Source of the DNA: Anaspis maculata
Lineage: Eukaryota > Arthropoda > Insecta > Coleoptera > Scraptiidae
Direction of reading: 5' to 3'
DNA: 64,000 nucleotides
Assembly (NCBI GenBank): GCA_949128115.1
Contig: OX421966.1
Coordinates: forward strand, 65,779,416 to 65,843,415
The position numbers were made by a program, and so were the translations under genes. Each line of letters begins with the position of its first letter. The stretch's first letter is position 1. Below the pieces are notes generated by a model that worked only from the letters and a program-made list of their open reading frames with translations, did not search any database and was not told the DNA's origin. Of this stretch, positions 1 to 10,910 are shown piece by piece.

Positions 1-700
1 GCCTGCGTATTGATTGCTATCATGTTCTTCTTTGTTCTTGCTTCTTCTATACAAGTATTCGTCTGGAAAAAAACCTTGCATGATTAGCATGGCTCTGGCC
101 TTATTATCATCGCTCGTCTCGCGTGTGCCTTATCCTCAAATTGATGCTCGTTGCGAGGGGCCACGGCGGCGCATAAAACGAAATTAAAATCAAAAGAGGA
201 AAGCCTAAAAACACACGAATTGGTCCATAAAACACATGTATATGTAAATCCGGCAAGCATCATATATTGCTAGACGCGGGGGACCGGGCGAGAGAGCGCA
301 GTAGTCGGGACATAATGGGCCGGTTATTTAGTTACCCCTGCGAGAGGTAAAGGACTAAAGGGAAAATAAAGTAAGCTGGAAGAATGGGGATTGTAATTTA
401 GAGGGATGTCGGAATTAAGGGTAGTTTATAGGTAAACCAGGCGAGTCTTTAGCGGGGCAACCCTCCTTTTCTCTTTTGCCTGCCGCGCTGTGCTCACTTC
501 CCATGTTAATTTCACTCTCCCGGCGCCCGGCCGCCGAATGGAAGTGAAAGTATTGTGATCGTGCAGAAGAAAATCAGATGAGAGACATGTCTGTTTTGAA
601 ATCCCCGAGACAATTGAATTTCCAGAGTGATATCGGTCTGTGTCGAATTTTATGCCGGTCACGCCGGCCTTCTTCTTTTTAAATAACTCAACTTAGTTAT
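1..700. other. Host-like intergenic island, no gene
   Basis: No reading frame here resembles a known protein. The stretch is richer in CG than the AT-rich repeats that follow and contains homopurine blocks and CG-rich words, as do the other islands in this window. I see no inverted or tandem repeat in it. It is interpreted as unique host intergenic DNA from composition alone. Confidence 0.35.
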
Positions 701-2698
701 CAACGATCTGGAAGCTCGTCGAATACTTATTCTGAAACCTAAGTAGAGCATCTACGTAGATGATTTTTTGATGATCATGTCTGTGTCATGAAATGATTTT
801 CATGTGAATGTCAATTGTCCTCTGTCTTTGTTGTGACCCTAGATTTTCTCGTCATTTTTTTATGCTCGCTGATATTTTTGTCAGATATTTGATGTATGTA
901 TTTTTCAAGATCCTCAACTAACACCGATGTATTTTGATATGAACCTCTTGCTGGTTCTCTCATACCTTGATTGAGTTTATTATGCACTATCTACTGATGT
1001 TTTTACATTTATTCACTGATGTTTCTTCGATTTTGCTTTACCAATTACACTTACATTGAATACAGGAAATTATCAGTGAGTCGTTTGTCATGTTGTCACG
1101 TATTCGAGAGTCCTTTTTCTTTGGGCTCAACTCAGGGGTTTGTTGGACGTGTTCTTCCCACTGAGTGCCATTTCCCGAACCCGTCACGCTCCTTTTTTTT
1201 TTTGACTGACAGTTTGACATATTTTGTTGTTGTGTTTTTGATTCTTTTTGTTCATTTTGCAATTCTGTCAGTTCTGTGCTAGGTGCTTTGCGAAAAGAAC
1301 CATGAAAGAACTATTTTGCACTTATTTTTCTTGAGTGAATGTAATTTCTGTGCAGTGAGCGTGTTTCATTGAACTCCTTCTTCTTCCCCTCCGTGTCGTT
1401 GCTCTCCTGAGCAAAAGCGGATCGAAGGGTTAAGACGATCACATACAGGCCAAATAAATGTAATGTCAGGGGGGGGGGGAGGCGGAATATAACACTTGGG
1501 TAATCAACCTCTGGCTACTTCCATTGTGTTCCGTATGCGCTACCTGATCATTGCTTTTGCTGAGGAGAGGTTTTACGGCGAACAGAGATAATGAGATGAC
1601 GCCACATACTTTGTCGCCCGAATTGAATTACGTGCAGACCGTGCATAATGCCCTGGAATGGAATAGTTTGATATCGTAATGCGCCATCACCAGGTGAAAA
1701 TAAAGCATCACGGCCCCACCATCATGATCCCCGATGCACACAGTGCCCAGATAATCGGGTTTGATGTTATGCAAGAGTGTGCCCAGTAAATAGCTACGGC
1801 GGAGCGAGAGAGGCGCAGAGCATTTTGTCATACCAGCAAAATAACAAAGTCTGGCAATGTTGTTAATGGAATGTTAATTATGATGCCGGTGACACATTGT
1901 AGCGGATTCCATGGCGCACTTGCGCCACCCGATGCGATCGGGTATGCGCTGCTGGAAAACCGGCCGCAGACCCCCAAAACACCCCTAAATATTGGAGATG
2001 AGTTCATATTTGTTGCATACCTTCCGTGCATTCGGCGACAAGTATGCATCACTCGGATTGTTGCCGTCACTCTCCAGAAATGCAGGAAACGCGAAATTGT
2101 TTCGCAACTGCATCGAATTGCGAGCTCCATGATCGTGCCGACGCCATATTGTGGTCGATTTCACTTCGCCGTCGATTTTACGCAGAGAAATTGAAGAAAA
2201 ACAAGTTTTGCAGCAGGGGGACGGTTACCTCAACGTCTCCTCAAAACCCCTGTTACATGTTGTCGTACAAGTTAGGTGATACGAGTATACCTGATGATTA
2301 TCATTGGTGAAATGATTAATGTATCTACTTGTTGCACCACAATACTTTCCTGGCGAGTACCCAAGGACCAGAGACGAAAGTATTCATTTTTGTTCGAAAC
2401 GTCATCTTGGGAAGAGAGCAGAGCTTCGCTTTTTTTGGAAAATTGGGGAAAAAAGATGAAAGGGGCTTGGCAGGGCTACAAATGTCACATCTAGACAAAC
2501 GGTGTCTCAACAGGGCTTTGAAAAAATTAAGAAGGCACAAGATCAAGAAAGTCTTCTGATGTTCCAGAAGCTTTCAGGTTAACAAGAGTGCTCATAAGGG
2601 CTCCAAAGACCAAATATTATTTGAAGATTTTAACCCGTTGAAATTCCCATAAAGTTGGAATTTGGTACACCGGTCTTATCAGGAATAATATATCAAGA
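701..2698. other. Unassigned non-coding stretch
   Basis: This holds only short unrelated reading frames on both strands, none with a recognisable domain. Visible items are the terminal motif at 741-769 (described separately), a run of G near 1470-1480 and scattered T-runs. No further repeat or RNA gene was recognised. Confidence 0.4.
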
Positions 2699-2724
2699 TA
2701 CCGTCAAATGTGGTGATTCGGAAC

Positions 2725-4459
2725 GCTTTTTCACATAATTTGCCCTATAACTTTTCAACGCCTTTTAATACGCACCCAAATTTTTGACTACGGGTCGCCC
2801 CAAGTCTCTTGTTCAAGGTAAACTCTATTGTAAGTTGCTGTTTTTCAAACTGATTTTTTTATATTTTCTTTTTGTGTGCTCCGACCCACCCCGCCCAATG
2901 AACATTTTTGGTTATATTAAGATGATCATTACATTTTCTTCACTAGTTTATGAAACTATAGGTTATATCAGTTTGCGTTCGTTACTCCTACATAACTTTT
3001 ACAAACCATCTATATATCCAAAGTGGAGAACCCTATTAAGGTTACCGTCACGTATCAGAAGTACCCGTTAGTTTTATAGTCATGGTTATATTATTGTGAT
3101 CAGCGTCTCTTACAAACCTCTTATAAAACCTCTTATATAACTCTGCACAAGTTATTTGTGATCACTATAGGTGATGATACAGTTATTATCACTTACTAGT
3201 AATGATTATAAACTTAGTTTATAGAAGTTGTTATCATGTTTACATAACTACGTGACTGAGCTACTTTACAAAAGAACTATGCCTCTCTCTTGCTCGCAAT
3301 ATCTATCCATAATGTTGTCTCTTTTTCATTCCGGCATAAGATTTTTGCTAAGACAAGTCATGAATCCTGATTATTACAAATCTTTTCATCTACTATTATG
3401 ATGGTAAATGACCAATTTTTTGCCAGTAGACTCGCGAATAACACCTGGGAAGTACAATATATCGAGTAATTTTCTGACCTACCTCGATAAAGATCACGCG
3501 CTCCAAATATATATAAACAGGTTTTGATACTTTTTCATAGAAAGTAGTAAAAATTATTATTGACAAATTTGCTTTTTTTTTATTTTCCTTGAATGACATT
3601 CGATATGCAGACCTCTTTCCAAGAATAAATGAATTTTCTATGATTTCTTCAATCAAAATATGCATTTTTACGAAATGTTCCAAACAAGCTCCATTATTTG
3701 AACAAACAAATATGGCCGAAATTACAAGTCGCTAGCTATCACTCTTAAATAACAATTATATCACATGTATCGCAAATTTTAGACCTATTATACCCATAAC
3801 AAACATTCAAGGAAGCATTGACACCAGTATATGCCTTCAGGTTATATAGGTGGAGTACAAATGACCGCAATATACCGGAAGATTATATAGTGGTAGCATC
3901 TAATCGTAAAAGTAACAGTTTGATGCCTTTAAGTTTTATAGCAGAAGTACAAATGACCGTGATATACCCGAAGGTTATATAATGGTCATCAAATACGACA
4001 TCTAGTCGTAATGGTAATAACTGATCTCTTTATGAAACCTGCAGTAGCAACTGAGCTTCTCCCGCGCGAACTGGCCTCATTTCCTGTGCGACGCAAAATT
4101 TTGTGAAAATTCTGGCGATGTCGTTCAAAATTGTACTTGTGAGATGTTGATTGTGAGATGTACTCGTAAGAATGAGATTCAGGTTTTGTTTCACTCTACA
4201 ATGAAGCGAACCCTTTCTTTTACTTTCTTCCAATTATTTTTTATTCGCGAATTCACTTTCTTAATCTCTCGCGATCTGTCATCCATTTTGTTTTGACTTC
4301 AAACGACCACATATCACTCGACATAATTATTATAGAAAGACCCCACTGTAAAACTCAGTGTTTTGTAATTGAAGTTATAGGTACTTTTGGTTTTTTAACC
4401 AGTATTAGTCGGCACTAATCCTTTACTTTTGTCACTAGGAAGGTTTCAAATTGGTTACT
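2725..4459. other. AT-rich interior of the pogo-like element
   Basis: No protein domain was recognised. The stretch is AT-rich, with recurring words such as GGTTATAT and TTATAAAACC, and a short two-copy tandem repeat (listed separately). A word near 2893, GCCCAATGAACATTT, recurs inverted near 5830-5845, and GTCGCCCC near 2787 recurs inverted near 5988. These weak pairs hint at an old inverted repeat around the newer foldback. Confidence 0.35.
3832..3985. repeat. Two-copy tandem repeat, ~93-bp period
   Basis: Two diverged copies start near 3832 and 3925. Each reads approximately GCCTTCAGGTTATATAGG, then AGTACAAATGACCG, then a second GGTTATATA-like block about 40 bp later. No coding content. 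Confidence 0.55.
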
Positions 4460-4461
4460 TA

Positions 4462-5505
4462 TACAGGGTGTTTCCAAAATGGTGTTATAAACTTCTGGGG
4501 GTGATTCCCCATCAAAAATGGACAAGGAAAATATATACTTTTGATGTCCTGAAATGCTCAGTTGAAAAGTTACAGGGTGTTCAAGTTGACTTCTTAAAAC
4601 TGATTTTTTGACATAAGTTTTGAACCGTTCAACCGATTTTGTTCAAGTTCTCACCAAAGTTAACTGAAATAAGTCTCTATCGAATAATAGTAACGTGTTG
4701 GAGAAAAAAGTTCAGGGGCATAGATAATGGGGGCTGTCCTCATATTCCCCCCCCCTATTTTTTACACCCCCAGCTATTTTCCCAAATTGTTCTTATTTTT
4801 TTATTCTACGTTCAATTTAGAGAAAAAAGATACTATTGCAAAATTTTGATTAGAGGCTTCGTTTTTGAGATATCTGAGTTTGAAACTTTGGAAACATCTC
4901 GAAATCGCCACTTTCAATGAGCCCAATTTTTTTTCTCTGAAAAGCTCTCGTTTCTCAGAGGAAATAGTGGTTTATCAACTAAGAAAATTAAAGAGAACCT
5001 ATTTCTGCTGAAAAATCATGAGTTTTTTTTTATTCTAATTTTTTGGCCTTGGAAAGTGGCAATTTCGAGATGTTTTCCAAAGTTTCAAACTCAGATATCT
5101 CAAAAACGAAGCCTCTAATCAAAATTTTGCAAGAGTAACTTTTTTCTCTAAATTGAACGTTGAATAAAAAAATAAGAACGATTTGGGAAAATAGCTAGGG
5201 GTGTGAAAAATAGGGGAGGAAATATGAGGACAGCCCCCATTATCTACGCCTCTGAACTTTTTTCTCCAACACGTTACTATTATTCGATAGAGACTTATTT
5301 CAGTCAACTTTGGTGAGAACTTGAACAAAATCGGTTGAACGGTTCGAAACTTATGTCAAAAAATCAGTTTTAAAAAGTCAACTTGAACACCCTGTAACTT
5401 TTCAACTGAGCATTTTAGGACATCAAAGGTATATATTTTCCTTGTCCATTTTTGATGGGGAATCTCCCCTAGAAGTTTGTAGCACCATTTTGGAAACACC
5501 CTGTA
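4462..5505. mobile_element. Foldback element with ~450-bp arms
   Basis: The sequence starts TACAGGGTGTTTCC and ends with its reverse complement. The arms, about 4462-4920 and 5040-5505, match over nearly their whole length with scattered substitutions, around a loop of about 120 bp. TA occurs on both sides (4460-4461 and 5506-5507), consistent with Tc1/mariner-type insertion. Short reading frames in the two arms encode the same peptide only because the arms mirror each other. It is probably non-autonomous. Confidence 0.85.
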
Positions 5506-5507
5506 TA

Positions 5508-7240
5508 CCATTTATAAGAGTTCTTTTATTGAGGTTACAGTAATTCTGGGAAGATTTATAGTTGTGTGTTGTTACACCGCTTGAAACCAGATTACCCTCA
5601 GTTACATAAGGTGGTAAATGGAGACAACTATATATTCACGTTTATAAACCTATTAGGAATTAAACTTGAAGTGATCATGAACATGGTAACAGATACGTTT
5701 ATGTCACCATTTAAAAAAACTGTAAGATATATAACACTTTAGGGTTCTTAAAACTCTTAATATAACAACAAGTTGTTCAGAAAACCCTAATATACCTTTT
5801 ATAAAACCAACATCCCTTCAGGTGACCCGAAATGTTCATTGGGCGTGCTTTGGGGTGATTAGGAACACAGCTTTAAAAACATCAACATTCCGAATTTACT
5901 CACCCACGAGGTGTTTAGGAACAAAATATTTGTTTTAAAAAAAAAATCTCCAATTTTTAGCATTTCAACATGAAAAAAATCTGTTGTGGGGCGACACAAA
6001 ACTTTCCCGGCGGTATCCAGAGACGTCAGTAATGATTTTGATCGAAGTGTCCCTTCGGGAGGAGGCGATTCGATTTGGAAATTGATGAAAAAATTCTATT
6101 TAGTCGAGCGTTTAGCGAGCATCCTGCATCCATTGTTGAGCGGACAGAAAAAATTACAGGTTAGGTCAGTTTTCCAAAGTGATGAATTGATCCAAAAGGT
6201 AGAACTAGGTAGCTAACTGTTGTGATATCTCAAAAATGCAATGCTGGTTCCTTATTGAAATTTTTGTTCCTACTTTAGATATGATGATGAAATTACAAAA
6301 ACTTGATTGAAAACTTTTACTGCATCTGTGTGTCAAATTTCAACTCTATATTTTCAATTTAGAGCTTGGGCAGACAAACCCAGACCCAATGTGCCACCTG
6401 AGGGCTTCCGATCAAAATCATCCACCCAAAGTCTAATCAGATCATTCCAGGCTGAACTTAGGCCTCCGTACCTGATTTCGATTCGATCGGATCAATAATT
6501 TGGTAATTATCGTGACAGAACCGCTTAATTTGTACGATCGCATGAGTGGTTTTATATTTTCAGGAGGAAAATTTCCGGGAAATTGGAGAGAAATTATTGG
6601 AAAATGTTCAAGAACCAGTTATCTATTCTCTAGAAAAAAGAATTCCAAGAAATCTGTTCACGGAATAAAAAGTTGAAAAATTTGCAGTTTTTCCAGAAAG
6701 AAAAACTCGGCAACTGTTGATCCGATTTCGAAAATTTTTCCTCCAAAAATTAGCTCAATCTTTTCTCCAACTTTTATTCACAGCATGTTTGCACCTAAAA
6801 TTGATATTTCGTGGGGCCTACCGTATGTAGAAGTTTGCATTGCGTTTTTCTCAAATTCACGGAATGTGCAAATATCATTTTGAAAAAATTACAGTCAGAA
6901 AACCGGAACTGTGTCGACTTTGAAAATAGACCTGCACGACGCTCTATCCAATCTACTTTCGATATCATTTGAAATTTTCCAAAAAAAGTCGATCCCCGAG
7001 CAGGAATAAATTTTTGAGTGAAGTCCTGCTACAAAAGCGAGTCGTTCTGGTCGAAACACCGGCGAGAGCCCCTCCTGAGTGGCAACGGCCAGGAGAAATT
7101 TTGAAAATTCATTACGTCCAACTGGAGAATGGTGGAAAACTGCAACTGCGGCCTCAATTTGGTTCTTTTGTTTTGTTGCTTCCTGCCAAATCTGGTTCCA
7201 ATCCATCGGATAGATTTTGAATAATTAATTGGTAAAGTTT
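5508..7240. other. Unassigned interior of the pogo-like element
   Basis: No protein homology was recognised. Overlapping frames on both strands at about 6895-7250 look like chance openings: they overlap each other and show no domain motif. The sequence is AT-rich with many A and T runs. Confidence 0.4.
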
Positions 7241-7247
7241 TGAACTT

Positions 7248-7513
7248 TAACATTTTTTATTATTTGACAGATGACAGATAGGACAATGTTTTTAACTTTT
7301 CTGGATACAGTTTTTTAAGGGGTTTCAAATGACATATTGCAAGTTGAGTTCCGTGAGATATAGCTTCTGACATTTGATGATAGTGACAGTTGGGTTTGAC
7401 AGATGACAGCCAAAAACTAATGGGCTCTTTTCAGGAAACAACCATGTTTGTATACCAAATATCAAGTCGATCCAGTCAACGTTACGGCAGTTATCGTGGA
7501 AGATCACAGACAG

Positions 7514-7551
<38 letters not shown>

Positions 7552-7702
7552 ACACACACACACACAGACAGACATCATTCTGAAAATGGTCTTAATCGTC
7601 TTGGAGGACCTCAAAACGGATATATCCGGTGAAATCTCGAAACTTTTTTTCTGCACGATTACAATACTTTCCCTCCGTGTTCGTGGGTGGGCCGGGAAAG
7701 TA
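7248..7702 (+). repeat. Non-coding repeat module with CA microsatellite and 3' hairpin
   Basis: A direct word TTTGACAGATGACAG appears near 7264 and 7397. It is followed by a (CA)n tract flanked on both sides by CAGACAGACAT. The module closes with a 9-bp stem, TACTTTCCC at 7665-7673 and GGGAAAGTA at 7694-7702, around a loop of about 20 bases. The layout resembles the tail of a non-autonomous mobile element, but I cannot assign a family. Confidence 0.4.
7515..7570. repeat. (CA)n microsatellite
   Basis: Uninterrupted CA dinucleotides broken only by a single TA step, bordered by CAGACAGACAT-like sequence. Cysteine/valine-rich and threonine/histidine-rich frames across it are artefacts of the repeat. 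Confidence 0.95.
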
Positions 7703-7821
7703 AAATGTAAAGAAACATGTTTAATACCAATAATTCAATCTTGTTACGTGATATGAAGAAAAGAAGAAGGAAAAGGTGTTTTTACCAATCCATTCTTGGT
7801 AAATGACAAAAAAAAACAGCT

Positions 7822-8207
7822 TGAAAATTAAATGTTCATACGAGACAAGAGTAAATTTCGCGTTTCATGACAATCGTTCCACTAATGGGAAATTTCAATA
7901 TGGTGGCCAAGATGGCGGTCAAATCATAAAATTCAGCTTAAAAATAAGAATGTTCATACAAGACAAGAGTGACTTCCAAGTTCCATGACAATCCCTCCAT
8001 GATGAGAAATTTCAATATGGCGACCAAGATGGCAGCGGAGTCATGAAATCCACCTTGAAAATAAAAATGTTTATACAAGATAAGAGTAAGTTCCAAGTTT
8101 CATGACAATCCCTTCATTGATAATAGATTTCAACATGGCGGCCAAGATGGCGGTGGAATCACGAAATTTAGCTTGAAAATAAGAATGATCATACAAGACA
8201 AAGGTAA
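7822..8207. repeat. Tandem repeat, ~117-bp unit, about 3.3 copies
   Basis: Successive copies share GAAAATAA-AATGTTCATAC, AAGACAAGAGTAA, TTTCATGACAATCC, TTTCAATATGGCGGCC and AAGATGGCGG in the same order. The copies are diverged. No protein-coding potential recognised. Confidence 0.85.
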
Positions 8208-8238
8208 CTTTCTAAAAAAGACGAAGGTGATGTATTTG

Positions 8239-8505
8239 AAAAAAAATGCCCATTGGCCACCCTTGGGAATATCAGCTATCCATCGGAAAAAGTTCCAAGG
8301 CTCTAGCTTGATTCCCCGAGGAGGAGTTCAACTTCTTAGAAGTGCACAGTAAATATCTGTTTTTTGATAATAGTAATGATAACTATGCATGGATAAAAAA
8401 AATAATGCCCATTGGCCACCCTTGGGGACATCAGCTAACTATCAAAAGAAGTTCTAAGTCTCTAGCTTTATTCCTCGAGGAAGGAGTACAACTTCTTGAT
8501 TTCTA
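8239..8505. repeat. Tandem repeat, ~158-bp unit, about 1.7 copies
   Basis: ATGCCCATTGGCCACCCTTG occurs near 8249 and again near 8406. Each is followed by ATCAGCTA, AAGTTC and TCTAGCTT, then CGAGGA-GGAGT-CAACTTCTT. The second copy runs directly into the GACA-rich microsatellite. Confidence 0.8.
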
Positions 8506-8507
8506 CA

Positions 8508-8570
8508 CGGACAGAGACAGACAGACGGACAGACGCGGACGGACAGACAGACGGACGGATAGACAGACAA
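8508..8570. repeat. GACA/GACG-rich microsatellite
   Basis: Interleaved GACAGAC and GACGGAC motifs over about 60 bp, directly after the 158-bp tandem repeat. Frames across it are arginine/aspartate/threonine-rich artefacts. Confidence 0.9.
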
Positions 8571-8622
8571 ACCGGCCATATAAGCGTCATTTTCTCACGA
8601 AAATGCGCTAATGAACATATTA

Positions 8623-9219
8623 TCCGTTTCACCCTTATTTGCCACACAGCAAGCCATGATATTGTTTTGTTAGGTTTAGCATACCGACGAAACTATCAGT
8701 TTATTGACAAATTTTGACAATGTCAGGTCAAATCAGTTTTCAAGATGCCTAATCATCCGGCATCAAACGAAAATACAAGTTTGCGGCATATTAAGCACGT
8801 TGAGCGCTTACAGTCAGACATGGCCGAAAACATGACGGTGAATGGGACTGCTTTTAGTTCTTGGGGTCAGTAAAAACTTCCGGTTCTTTTACTCTCAGCT
8901 CAAGTTTGGCTTGGTCTCTGCTTGGAGTCAAGCAATTCATGTTTTAGTTTCAAATAATAATTTACCTGTGCTTTTTTCTCACTTTCCTTGGGCCTAGACC
9001 CTTGGCCCAAATTCTTCTTCACGGCGCGGCGTCATTACGGTATCATTGTGGTGATATTAGTGAGAAGTCGGTTTGACAGCTTTGAAAAAATCGATCCTCG
9101 GATTCTCAATGTCGGAGCTATATAACCTTCACTGCGTGAAACCACATGTCTGTCTCAAGGATACCATCGTAACTGAAATTTTCCATAGCTTGCTAAGTGG
9201 CAAATAAGGGTGAAACGGA
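8623..9219. mobile_element. MITE-like element, ~0.6 kb, TA-flanked
   Basis: The left end begins TCCGTTTCACCCTTATTTGC and the right end is its reverse complement. Weaker similarity (AGCAAGC-ATGG) carries the inverted repeat to about 40 bp. TA lies on both sides (8621-8622 and 9220-9221). No coding sequence is recognisable inside, so this is probably a non-autonomous element nested in the pogo-like element. Confidence 0.6.
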
Positions 9220-9474
9220 TAATAATAAGAATTCATTTTTTCGAGGGTTTTGAATTGAAATCCTTTTCTTTTCAGCCTAGTGGGTGTTGGGAGAATTTTG
9301 AATATCTGCTTCAACTTCAACTCCACTTGACTTATGTATGGCACGACTGAATAAATAAACGCATTCTTGATTTTGCTGTTTTTTTCTGAAAAAGGTAACG
9401 GTGATGTTGCTTTCCTCCATGCTTAAAACTTGTTCCACGAAATATTGCCAGTTTTTTTTGTTGAGAAAGCGTGG

Positions 9475-9708
9475 TCAGCGGGTCAGGGGAATCCCGTAGA
9501 CCTCACTACTTTCACGCAATGTCATGCTGCGATTCCTCATGTGTCGTACAGCTATTTTTAAATATTCTTGGCTATAATTACAATTTTTCCTGGCCCCAAT
9601 AGGGCTTTTGTATGTTCTGGGCATTGCGTTCCGAGTCACCCCAAATTGGGCACTGAAAAAATAAATGGAGCCGTGACTCAACAGGAAAACTTCACTTTGG
9701 GGTTCCAA
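9475..9708 (-). pseudogene. psq-type helix-turn-helix exon of a pogo-like transposase (fragment)
   Basis: Read on the minus strand. A likely start at 9624 gives MPRTYKSPIGARKNCNYSQE, followed by a segment ending LRESSEVYGIPLTR. This matches the layout of psq helix-turn-helix domains at the N terminus of pogo/CENP-B-like insect transposases: a basic N terminus, a Y/W-S-x-E helix and a Y-GIPLTT-type recognition helix. Translation stops right after the last helix, where the family normally continues toward a CENP-B domain and then a DDE domain. Either a splice site follows or the gene is broken. It lies about 0.3 kb from the right end of the 2701-10037 element and was presumably its DNA-binding domain. 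Confidence 0.6.
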
Positions 9709-10168
9709 GTGTGAAAATATGAAGTGTAGGTGCTAATGACACAAAAAAAAAATATTTTGGGAATGTAAGAGTACCAAAAACCATTTACCCTGTAGGAACT
9801 TTAACGGTCCTCCACATTATTGGATGGCGCTGTTTCGGATAATACCAGCTTTGTGTAGACAACCGATAAAGTAACCTGTAACTGTCAAGTATGGCGCATA
9901 GTGCTGCCGTCTGTAAGGCAATAGTCGAAAAGAAATTCCGTAAAAGTGGGGTTTTGTAATTACTAGAGCGGTAAATGCAAACTAAAACATGCCTGTTTCT
10001 AATCACCACCGATGTTCCGAACCACCACATTTGACGGTACTCAGTGACACATTCTTGTGTGTCATCGGTTCAAGGAGGGCCTAAAAATCAAAATTTGGAA
10101 TGCATGCAACTTGCAAACTTGCATTCAAGATAAATAGAAAAAAAATCATCTACGTAGATGCTCTACTT

Positions 10169-10910
10169 ACATCTTCATAGCATTTCGACCTCGAAGATGT
10201 TGCTCTACGATCTTAGAGACTACAATCCCCGAAGACATCAGTCCCCGGATCGAGACAATTTTTGGAAATCCTGCTGTTGAGCTAGATTTTCAGAAATATC
10301 ACTCTATAATTCTCTAAAATATCGCTCGCCGGCTGCGATCTTCGCAGACAAAGCTCGCAAGACGTCGCTCTATGATCTTTGGACTCCCTCTCAACAAAAT
10401 CAACAAGAAAAATAACAATAGGCTGACGGGTATTGTAACATTACTAAACCACTTCGACTAAATTTCATACTTTGGTCTTATTACGTTGAAAATCTTGGTT
10501 TAATCGATCTCAACCCTCTTGAGAGCTCTCTATCATCGAACAAAAAGAAGCGAAGCGAAACAAGATTGCGTCCTGGACCAGGATGAGAATCGGCCACGCG
10601 GTGCCAAAAAAAAAACCGGGAAAATAATCCAATTTTGATAAGTTGAATTGAATGGGAGTATAATTGGGTTGCCTACCCATACAGGAGTAGACGGAAATAG
10701 CTGGAGGAGTTTCACTACGCTAGCGCTGTGACGATCACAGCTGCAATCGTCAAAAGCTTGTGGAGGTAGTAGCTGTCAAGGCGTAGTTAGCTGGCAGAAC
10801 AAAAATATTGCGGAAAATGATAGATAGATAGATAGATAGACAGATTCATTCATTTTATTTGTCAGTACAAGGTACATATTTGGCCGCGTATGAAAATCTT
10901 TCCTTTGAAA
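10169..10910. repeat. Left arm of a long inverted repeat (~0.7 kb)
   Basis: Reverse-complementary to 13010-13735 with roughly 85-90% identity by eye. Both arms contain GATCCGGGGACTGATGTCTT-type and GCTCTATGATCTT-type words (some near-repeated within the arm) and a (GATA)n tract next to a LINE-like 3' end. Matching frames in the two arms are mirror images, not genes. Confidence 0.85.
10826..10910 (-). repeat. 3' end of a LINE with (GATA)n tail, left-arm copy
   Basis: On the minus strand this reads CGCGGCCAAATATGTACCTT, then an AATAAAATGAATGAATC-like end, then (CTAT)n. The same sequence ends the right arm at 13010-13080 in the opposite direction. Another LINE in this window (41881-43122) also ends in a GATA/CTAT tail. 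The homologous LINE part is only about 65 bp. Confidence 0.5.

Larger units (their letters stand above)
2701..10037. mobile_element. Pogo-like (Tc1/mariner superfamily) element, 7.3 kb, decayed
   Basis: The ends at 2701-2724 and 10014-10037 are inverted repeats matching at 23 of 24 positions, beginning CCGTCAAATGTGGTG. TA dinucleotides flank both ends (2699-2700 and 10038-10039), as expected of a Tc1/mariner/pogo target duplication. A psq-type helix-turn-helix exon lies about 0.3 kb inside the right end, pointing inward, the usual place for a pogo-like transposase start. No DDE domain is recognisable inside. Much of the length comes from later material: a TA-flanked foldback, a MITE and tandem repeats. 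Confidence 0.6.
741..10168. mobile_element. Candidate ~9.4-kb element with 29-bp terminal inverted repeats
   Basis: A 29-bp sequence at 741-769 recurs in inverted orientation at 10140-10168. Its core CATCTACGTAGATG is a perfect 14-bp palindrome. The asymmetric flanks (AAGTAGAG on the outer side, a T-run on the inner side) also match, so the relation is truly inverted. It would enclose the pogo-like element. No clear target duplication is visible, and the right end abuts an arm of the next inverted repeat. It could be a large decayed DNA element, or two copies of a short repeat in opposite orientation. Confidence 0.3.

Noticed and set aside
4639..5328. Two nearly identical frames beginning MFKFSPKLTEISLYR on opposite strands
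   Set aside because: They are the same sequence in the two arms of the foldback at 4462-5505; no domain, and the similarity is explained by the palindrome.
2786..5990. Possible older inverted repeat around the 4462-5505 foldback (GCCCAATGAACATTT and GTCGCCCC pairs)
   Set aside because: Only short words match and their spacing differs (about 105 against 165 bp), so I do not call it a defined element.
7325..7756. Cysteine/valine- and threonine/histidine-rich frames
   Set aside because: Produced by the (CA)n microsatellite, not coding.
8342..8717. Arginine/aspartate/threonine-rich frames
   Set aside because: Produced by the GACA/GACG microsatellite and the 158-bp tandem repeat.
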